NCBI GenBank assembly: GCA_937892345.1
Contig: CALAGF010000072.1
Coordinates: 1-11,523 of the forward strand
Source: an uncultured Rhodocyclaceae bacterium
GTDB taxonomy: Bacteria; Pseudomonadota; Gammaproteobacteria; Burkholderiales; Rhodocyclaceae
DNA length: 11,523 nucleotides
Reading direction: 5' to 3'
The first letter of the stretch is position 1, and each line of letters opens with the position of its first letter. The translations under genes were made by a program, and so were the position numbers. The notes under the pieces were generated by a model. The model ran no database searches. It was not told the DNA's origin and saw only the letters and a program-made list of their open reading frames with translations. Shown in pieces: positions 7,144 through 11,523 of the stretch.

Positions 7144-7935
7144 ATGAACATGCCAAAGGCTTTCTCCCGCCTGCTTTTGCTGCTTTGTGCGGTCTGCAGC
7201 GGCGGCGCACAGGCAACCGCCGACGGCCCTGATTACTACCGTCTGAATGCAACGGTACCTGAGGCCGAGCGCGTCATGCTCAGCGAGCCGCGTCAGGACG
7301 CTGTGCCGATACTTGCATTGCCGGTTGATGCGCAATGCCTGCGCAGTCTGGGCTGTCAGGGCGGCTTGAGTTTGCAGGACTTCACCAAACTCTCCGAAGC
7401 AGAGAAGCGGCAGCGACAGGCGGCGAATCCGCGCTGGTGCAAACTCGCCTACCAAGGTCGCACGGGTTGGGTCCAGGGCCGCTTTCTTTCCGAGGCGGCT
7501 TGCACAGAGACCGCACAGGATGCACGCCAGGAATCAGTCAATCTGGCCAGAGAGACTGGCGCAAGGACAATCAAGGGGCGCCTCAATGGACGCGAGTATG
7601 TCGATTACCAGCTACAGGCTTACGCCGGGCAAACGCTGCTAGTCTCCCTGGCTGCTTCGAACGGTCAGACCTACTTCAATCTCAATCCGCCGGGTTCTGA
7701 GCTGTCGATGTTTGTCGGCAGTACTTCTGGAAAGCGCTTCAAGACGTTGCTGCCGGCAGACGGCATCTATACGGTTCGCGTTTATTTAATGCGGGCGGCC
7801 GCGCGACGGCATGAATCCAGCCGCTACACCGTCAAATTCAATTTGACCGGCAAAGCACTTGCACCTCGGCCGACGCATCGCGATGCCTTGATTCCCGGCA
7901 CGCCGTTCCACGCTTCACCCACCCAAAGCAATTGA
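7144..7935 (+). CDS. secreted SH3-like plus g-type-lysozyme-inhibitor-like protein
   Basis: About 263 residues from ATG 7144; the frame also allows GTG 7129 and ATG 7150, and no start has a strong ribosome site. The N-terminus is a Sec signal peptide (LLLLLCAVCSGGAQA, cleavage near AQA-TA). Mature residues ~30-115 resemble a bacterial SH3-like domain: RVMLSEPRQDAVPILALP, then WCKLAYQGRTGWVQGRFLSE, with four cysteines that could form two disulfides. Residues ~135-240 (GRLNGREYVDYQLQAYAGQTLLVSL, YFNLNPPGSELSMFVGS, LPADGIYTVRVYLMRAAARR) resemble the PPC-like fold of periplasmic g-type lysozyme inhibitors (PliG type) and related domains. A periplasmic or cell-wall-facing role is likely. Anti-lysozyme activity is a guess from resemblance. 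The C-terminal ~20 residues are polar and Pro/His/Thr-rich. Confidence 0.75.
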   Translation: MNMPKAFSRLLLLLCAVCSGGAQATADGPDYYRLNATVPEAERVMLSEPRQDAVPILALPVDAQCLRSLGCQGGLSLQDFTKLSEAEKRQRQAANPRWCKLAYQGRTGWVQGRFLSEAACTETAQDARQESVNLARETGARTIKGRLNGREYVDYQLQAYAGQTLLVSLAASNGQTYFNLNPPGSELSMFVGSTSGKRFKTLLPADGIYTVRVYLMRAAARRHESSRYTVKFNLTGKALAPRPTHRDALIPGTPFHASPTQSN

Positions 7936-8078
7936 AAGATGCTGACGTACCTCTTCCCCTCTTCTCGACAGTCAGCGAGCCGGCCGGGCCAATCCTTTAG
8001 GCATAATGCCGCCTGAGCCACTGCTTGTGTTTTCCAGGGGGCAGGCCAAGGTGGTTCTAACAGTTTGAGGGTTTGATG

Positions 8079-9398
8079 ATGTCGGTGTTGTTGATTGGAT
8101 TGGATCGCACCAGAGTTCGCACAAGTGTCTGGCTTGTCGTGCTTTCGTGCCTTGCGCTACTGACAGGGTGCGGAAACTTTGGCCGATTAGCTGCGGATAT
8201 CCTGGAGACCCAGGAAAGGCTACGGGTGGTTTCCGGGCAGATCGAAGCGCCGGCCTGCAAGGATTGCGAGGTGATCGTCGTGGTCATGGGCGATGACCAC
8301 GGCCAGGAAATACACAATTACCGGGTTTTCGAGCGTCCCGGAAGATTTCGTCTTGCCGCTTTGCATGATTCGCGGTTTTTGGTCGCGTTTCAGGATTTGA
8401 ATCGGGATTTCGCCTACCAGTCGAACGAACCAGCCGTCTGGCATGACCTGTCCGGAAGCCTGATCAAGCGCAGCGATGTGGAAAACATTGTGCTCTCCCT
8501 GAACGGCCCGTCGGTCCGTCCCTTGCCACCCGCCCTGGAAAACCTGTTCGAGCTGCGGGGCAATTCCCTGGGGAAAATCGATGTGCAGCTGGGCAAGGTG
8601 GTCTCGCTCGACGACGAACGCTTCAGCCGTGAGTCGGCCACCATGAGCATGTGGGAGCCCATCGGATTCATGAAGGCCGGTCGTGCTGGAATTTTCTTCC
8701 TTGAGCCCTACGACCCGGCAAAAATACCGGTACTTTTTGTCCATGGCATCAACGGCACCGGACGCAATTTTGCATCAATGATCGAACATCTTGACCGTCA
8801 GCGATTTCAGCCCTGGGTTCTCAATTACCCGAGTGGTATGGATTTGCGTGCCTTGGGCGACGGACTCGTCGGCTTGCTGGCTGAACTGCGCCATCGCTAC
8901 GGCTTCAGCAGGATGCACCTTGTGGCGCACAGCATGGGCGGCTTGCTGGTCCGCGAATATCTGGCCGAGTGCGCACGCACGAATAGCTGTGACTACGTAG
9001 GCAACTTTGTTTCGATTTCAAGCCCGTATGGTGGGATACCCAACATGGAACTCTGGCTCGATTTCGCGCGGGTCGTGATGCCCGCCTGGCGCAATCTTGT
9101 ACCGGATGGCCCTTTTCTGAAAAACCTGTTCGCACTCCCGCTCCCGAACGGTGTGCGCCATACGCTGCTGATCAGCTATCGCAACACCTCAAGCTTCAGT
9201 CGCGAAAGTAGCGACGGTGTCATTCCTTTGAAAAGCCAGTTCCAACGCGATGCGCAAAGGCAAGCCGTAACCATCCGTGGTTTCGATGAAGATCATGTCA
9301 GCATCCTGCAAAGTCCTGATGTTCATTCGGAGGTAAATCTAGCCTTGCTCGCCGATGATGCCACTCAGCGCGCAGGGCTGGCAGGCCCAGGAAGATAG
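8079..9398 (+). CDS. lipoprotein alpha/beta hydrolase (lipase/esterase-like)
   Basis: 439 residues. GAGGG (8067-8071) lies 7 bases before ATG 8079, favouring it over ATG 8076 or TTG 8073. The N-terminus has a lipoprotein signal ending in LLTGC (Cys31), with Gly at +2, so outer-membrane sorting is expected. Residues ~32-215 form a domain I do not recognise, beginning with beta-rich stretches (CEVIVVVMGDD, RFRLAALHDSRFLVAFQDLNRD) that resemble an extracytoplasmic beta-sandwich. The hydrolase domain starts at IPVLFVHGINGTG (oxyanion His-Gly), has nucleophile Ser285 in AHSMGG, Asp379 in SSDGVIPL and His406 in DEDHVSI: a complete triad. Residues YVGNFVSISSPYGG match the lipase/PGAP1-like class. 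Substrate is unknown; a phospholipid or ester is plausible. Promoter evidence is weak; a GGCATAATGCC palindrome (8000-8010) lies upstream. Confidence 0.88.
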   Translation: MSVLLIGLDRTRVRTSVWLVVLSCLALLTGCGNFGRLAADILETQERLRVVSGQIEAPACKDCEVIVVVMGDDHGQEIHNYRVFERPGRFRLAALHDSRFLVAFQDLNRDFAYQSNEPAVWHDLSGSLIKRSDVENIVLSLNGPSVRPLPPALENLFELRGNSLGKIDVQLGKVVSLDDERFSRESATMSMWEPIGFMKAGRAGIFFLEPYDPAKIPVLFVHGINGTGRNFASMIEHLDRQRFQPWVLNYPSGMDLRALGDGLVGLLAELRHRYGFSRMHLVAHSMGGLLVREYLAECARTNSCDYVGNFVSISSPYGGIPNMELWLDFARVVMPAWRNLVPDGPFLKNLFALPLPNGVRHTLLISYRNTSSFSRESSDGVIPLKSQFQRDAQRQAVTIRGFDEDHVSILQSPDVHSEVNLALLADDATQRAGLAGPGR

Positions 9399-9443
9399 CC
9401 CACTTGTCAGGGGACTTGGTCGACGGCACGGAAGTGGCCGATT

Positions 9444-9460
9444 TGTCTAAAGCTGTCTAA
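9444..9460. repeat. short 10-bp-period direct repeat
   Basis: TGTCTAA occurs at 9444-9450 and again at 9454-9460, one helical turn apart, in the 223-nt gap between the lipoprotein gene and hipB. The upstream part of this gap (9399-9540) holds nothing else I recognise; the downstream part is the hipBA control region. Confidence 0.3.
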
Positions 9461-9542
9461 GAAATCCCTTTTGCCTCGCCAGGAAATCAAAACCGCTGCA
9501 TCGCCGACTTCGTGCATTTTTCTGCTGCCAGGCTCAATAAAA

Positions 9543-9560
9543 TACAACCCATAGCTTGTA
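9543..9560. promoter_or_regulatory. hipBA operator-like site O1
   Basis: TACAA-N8-TTGTA with the 8-bp spacer CCCATAGC. Symmetry extends outward to AAATACAA (9540-9547) and TTGTATTT (9556-9563), 8 of 8 matched. This is the best of three similar sites upstream of hipB, and its centre is at 9551.5. E. coli HipB operators also use short half-sites separated by 8 bp (TATCC-N8-GGATA), so this is probably a HipB site with a different half-site. Confidence 0.65.
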
Positions 9561-9569
9561 TTTAATATA

Positions 9570-9587
9570 TACAAACTACGGACTGTT
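9570..9587. promoter_or_regulatory. hipBA operator-like site O2 (imperfect)
   Basis: TACAA-N8-CTGTT, spacer ACTACGGA; the right half deviates from YTGTA at its last base. Its centre is at 9578.5, exactly 27 bp from O1 and 27 bp from O3. It borders a -10-like TAATAT (9587-9592), so occupancy would block RNA polymerase. Confidence 0.5.
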
Positions 9588-9596
9588 AATATAAAG

Positions 9597-9614
9597 TACA
9601 GCTCACATCCTGTA
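9597..9614. promoter_or_regulatory. hipBA operator-like site O3
   Basis: TACAG-N8-CTGTA, spacer CTCACATC; both half-sites match TACAR/YTGTA and are perfectly symmetric to each other. Its centre is at 9605.5. It ends 31 nt before the hipB start codon at 9646. Confidence 0.6.
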
Positions 9615-9645
9615 ATCCATCATGTGCATGGCTGTGGAGGCAAAG

Positions 9646-9990
9646 ATGACTTACCCGATCAAAACACTGAATCAGCTTCCTCTGGTCCTCAAGGCATTCC
9701 GCAAGGAACAAGGCCTGACCCAAGCTGTCATGGCCGAAAAACTCGGCATCACCCAGCAAAGCTACGCCTACTTTGAAGCCAAGCCGGCAACGGCAACGCT
9801 GGAACGCTTGTTTACGGTACTACGTCTGTTGAACGTCGATATCTGTCTGGATCAGACCTCCCCCCCCTCCGCTTCAGAGATTGGGCTAGCACCTGAACAA
9901 AGCGCGGATAGCCAGTCGGCAACGCCTAGTACGCGCGTCACCAAGACCGCCCCACTTGCCATACCGCCAAAAAAGAAAGAAAGCTGGTAA
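9646..9990 (+). CDS. hipB: HipB-type XRE antitoxin and autorepressor
   Basis: 114 residues. GGAGG (9636-9640) lies five bases before ATG 9646, so this start is preferred to the in-frame ATGs at 9622 and 9628. Residues ~10-65 are an XRE/HTH_3 DNA-binding domain (LPLVLKAFRKEQGLTQAVMAEKLGITQQSYAYFEAKPA), followed by TLERLFTVLRLLNVDICL, the usual HipB strand for dimerisation. It should neutralise HipA and repress its own operon. The C-terminal tail (~70-114) is long, Ser/Pro/Thr/Ala-rich, probably disordered, and ends KKKESW; E. coli HipB (88 residues) also ends in a tryptophan, on a tail needed for Lon turnover. A run of eight C (9860-9867) starts the tail. hipA follows after 2 nt, so the two are translationally coupled. 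Confidence 0.92.
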   Translation: MTYPIKTLNQLPLVLKAFRKEQGLTQAVMAEKLGITQQSYAYFEAKPATATLERLFTVLRLLNVDICLDQTSPPSASEIGLAPEQSADSQSATPSTRVTKTAPLAIPPKKKESW

Positions 9991-9992
9991 CC

Positions 9993-11327
9993 ATGGGCCG
10001 CCGCGCAAAAACCCAGCGCCTGAATATCTGGATGAACGGCATCCCGGTCGGCTATTGGGAAACCGGCCGACAGGGAGACCTCCTTGCTTACTTCGATGAC
10101 TGGCTGAACGAAGCGCAAACCCGCCCGTTGTCTCTGTCCCTGCCCTTCCTTCCCGGAAATGCGCCTCATCGTGGCGACATGGTCAGTTACTACTTCGACA
10201 ACCTGTTGCCAGACAACGATGCGATTCGACGCCGCCTGGCGCAGCGCTACCAGACAGGCGGCATAGATGCCTTTCAGCTGCTGCAAAAACTGGGGCGCGA
10301 TTGCGTCGGGGCAATCCAACTGCTACGCGACAATGAATCGCCCACAGACATCTACGAGATCAATGGCGAAGAACTGACTGTCGCTGCGATCGCACAGCGC
10401 CTGCGTAATATTCCTTCGTCCCAGATCCTTGGTCAGCAGGACGATCTCGATGACTTGCGCCTATCCATCGCTGGCGCCCAAGAAAAAACCGCCCTGCTCC
10501 GACACGAAGGAAAATGGCGGCTTCCTCATGGCAGCACCCCGACTACGCATATCTTCAAATTACCCCTGGGACTAGTCGGCAATATGCAAGCCGACATGCG
10601 CAGCTCGATCGAGAACGAATGGCTGTGTTCCAAAATTCTGGCGGCCTACGGCATTCCCATTGCAAATTGCGAGATAGCCGTCTTCGAGGACCAAAAAGCC
10701 CTCGTTGTCGAACGTTTTGACCGAATCCCATCCAGTGACGCCAGCTGGATCATCCGTTTGCCGCAAGAGGACATGTGCCAAGCCACGGGTACATCGCCCC
10801 TACAAAAATATCAAGCCGATGGCGGACCTGGGATTGGCTCGATCATGGACATCCTGCTCGGCTCGGAACAATCCGCTCAAGACCGTATCAATTTCTTCAA
10901 AACCCAGATCTTGTTCTGGATGCTGGCCGCCACGGACGGCCACGCCAAAAATTTCAGCATCGTGCTCCTGCCGGGTGGCGCTTGCCGATCAACCCCCATC
11001 TATGATGTCCTTTCAGCACACCCGGTTATCGGTAAAGGCAAGAACCAGATCGCTCCAGGCAAAGCCAAACTCGCCATGGCAATTCGAGGCAGCACCAACT
11101 ACTACCTGATCGACAAAATTCATCGGCGACATTGGATTGCGCAAGCGCAGCAAGTTGGGCTTGGCGCACTCGTGGCGGAACGCCTGATAGAAGAAGTCGT
11201 CGGCGCTACGGATGCTGTCATCAATAATGTGGGTACGCTGCTACCCAATGATTTCCCAATGGATGTGGCGGAATCAGTTTTTGAAGGTATACGCAGACAC
11301 TCCGTGCGATTAGCCGCCGAGAAATAA
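9993..11327 (+). CDS. hipA: HipA-type serine/threonine kinase toxin
   Basis: 444 residues, close to E. coli HipA (440). The N-terminal subdomain has the HipA pattern (LNIWMNGIPVGYW, LSLSLPFLPG, YFDNLLPDNDAIRRRLAQ). Kinase landmarks: P-loop LSIAGAQEKTALL, with Ser158 at the position of the E. coli autophosphorylation site Ser150; catalytic Asp315 in ATDGHAKNFS; metal-binding Asp338 in YDVLS. Their spacing of 23 residues equals that of E. coli Asp309/Asp332. The toxin should be active. E. coli HipA phosphorylates glutamyl-tRNA synthetase and causes growth arrest and persistence; the target here is not known. Start ATG lies 2 nt after the hipB stop with only a weak AG-rich ribosome site inside hipB. 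It ends 38 nt before a strong bidirectional terminator. Confidence 0.95.
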   Translation: MGRRAKTQRLNIWMNGIPVGYWETGRQGDLLAYFDDWLNEAQTRPLSLSLPFLPGNAPHRGDMVSYYFDNLLPDNDAIRRRLAQRYQTGGIDAFQLLQKLGRDCVGAIQLLRDNESPTDIYEINGEELTVAAIAQRLRNIPSSQILGQQDDLDDLRLSIAGAQEKTALLRHEGKWRLPHGSTPTTHIFKLPLGLVGNMQADMRSSIENEWLCSKILAAYGIPIANCEIAVFEDQKALVVERFDRIPSSDASWIIRLPQEDMCQATGTSPLQKYQADGGPGIGSIMDILLGSEQSAQDRINFFKTQILFWMLAATDGHAKNFSIVLLPGGACRSTPIYDVLSAHPVIGKGKNQIAPGKAKLAMAIRGSTNYYLIDKIHRRHWIAQAQQVGLGALVAERLIEEVVGATDAVINNVGTLLPNDFPMDVAESVFEGIRRHSVRLAAEK

Positions 11328-11365
11328 TCCGCAAGAGGCAGAGATTAGTCTGTCAGCCCGAAAGC

Positions 11366-11400
11366 AAAAGCCCCCGCCGGTTTCCCGACGGGGGCTTTTT
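11366..11400. terminator. bidirectional intrinsic terminator between hipA and acnB
   Basis: AAAAGCCCCCG (11366-11376) pairs with CGGGGGCTTTT (11389-11399), and after one C-A mismatch CGG pairs with CCG around a TTTC loop. The plus strand ends in T5 and the minus strand in a T-rich run opposite AAAA, so it can stop hipA and acnB transcripts from both sides. Confidence 0.9.
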
Positions 11401-11406
11401 CATTTA

Positions 11407-11460
11407 CTACGGTCGACCGGAAAAACCGGCCGATTTTTGCAACTTACATCTCGACCGTAG
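11407..11460. other. nested inverted repeats at the acnB 3' end
   Basis: CTACGGTCGA (11407-11416) and TCGACCGTAG (11451-11460) are a perfect 10-bp inverted repeat; the right arm lies in the last acnB codons. Inside it, TCGACCGG-AAAAA-CCGGCCGA (11413-11433, one mismatch) is a second hairpin followed by T5 on the plus strand, a possible back-up terminator for hipA. The two pairings overlap at the left arm and are mutually exclusive. Confidence 0.5.
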
Positions 11461-11523
11461 CGGCCTGGTCAACAAACTCCGGAATCTGGTCGAAGTTCAT
11501 GTAGCGATAGACTTCACCGGCCT
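11444..11523 (-). CDS. acnB: aconitate hydratase B (C-terminal end only)
   Basis: Only the last ~26 codons are inside the window: a minus-strand frame ending at the TAA at 11444-11446, reading AGEVYRYMNFDQIPEFVDQA and ending VEM. This matches the C-terminus of bacterial aconitase B (E. coli has a YRYL(S/N)F(N)Q-type stretch at the same place). AcnB converts citrate to isocitrate in the TCA cycle and the 2-methylcitrate pathway. The catalytic and iron-sulfur parts are outside the window, so the assignment rests on this short segment. It converges on hipA with the shared terminator between them. Confidence 0.82.
   Translation of the reverse strand, partial: AGEVYRYMNFDQIPEFVDQAATVEM

Noticed and set aside
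9516..9641. A fourth 27-bp-phased hipBA operator on either side of the three
   Set aside because: The bases at the predicted positions (9516-9533 and 9624-9641) do not resemble TACAR-N8-YTGTA.
9622..9645. In-frame upstream ATGs (9622, 9628) as the hipB start
   Set aside because: GGAGG at 9636-9640 is correctly spaced only for the ATG at 9646, and MTYPIKTLNQL is a normal HipB N-terminus.
1..11523. CRISPR arrays, tRNA/rRNA genes, insertion sequences
   Set aside because: I saw no regularly spaced repeats, no tRNA-like cloverleaf or rRNA sequence, and no transposase or terminal inverted repeats.

Overview
The window looks like a chromosomal segment of a betaproteobacterium, most likely Rhodocyclales (Dechloromonas/Azonexus-like). 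This is inferred from a draG-type nitrogenase-reactivating hydrolase near a polyphosphate kinase, the GC-rich coding style and the protein flavour. No marker gene fixes the taxon.

Layout, left to right. (1) 1-1144, plus strand: the 3' part of a DraG-family ADP-ribosylglycohydrolase and a small ankyrin-repeat protein directly behind it, probably co-transcribed. (2) 1145-1368: an intergenic region with several dyads, then ppk1 (polyphosphate kinase) with a GGAG ribosome site. (3) 3545-4090: a secreted small outer-membrane-barrel-like protein. (4) 4127-4797, minus strand: two tightly packed genes of unknown function. The upstream one encodes a coiled-coil/C-terminal membrane-anchor protein whose first ~17 codons appear to lie in a different frame (apparent 1-nt frameshift). 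(5) 4929-5267, plus: a YjdM/PhnA-like zinc-ribbon protein. (6) 5340-7037, minus: a fused SbmA/BacA-type membrane domain plus ABC ATPase. A divergent intergenic region with a perfect palindrome separates it from (7) 7144-7935, plus: a secreted protein with an SH3-like N-terminal half and a C-terminal domain resembling g-type lysozyme inhibitors. (8) 8079-9398, plus: a lipoprotein alpha/beta hydrolase with a complete Ser-Asp-His triad. (9) 9399-9645: an AT-rich control region with three evenly spaced operator-like dyads in front of a hipB-hipA toxin-antitoxin operon (9646-11327). (10) 11366-11400: a bidirectional terminator between hipA and the convergent 3' end of acnB (aconitase B), which runs off the window.

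Most of the window is ordinary chromosomal housekeeping and envelope genes in short units. The accessory element is hipBA, placed between an envelope lipoprotein gene and acnB. Its clearest feature is the upstream control region: three 18-bp elements of form TACAR-N8-YTGTA with centres exactly 27 bp apart. This matches the N8-spaced half-site design of known HipB operators but has a different half-site sequence. I did not find strong evidence for an entirely new kind of system. The best candidates for a second look are this operator array, the frameshifted small membrane gene and its unknown partner, and the SH3/lysozyme-inhibitor-like fusion.
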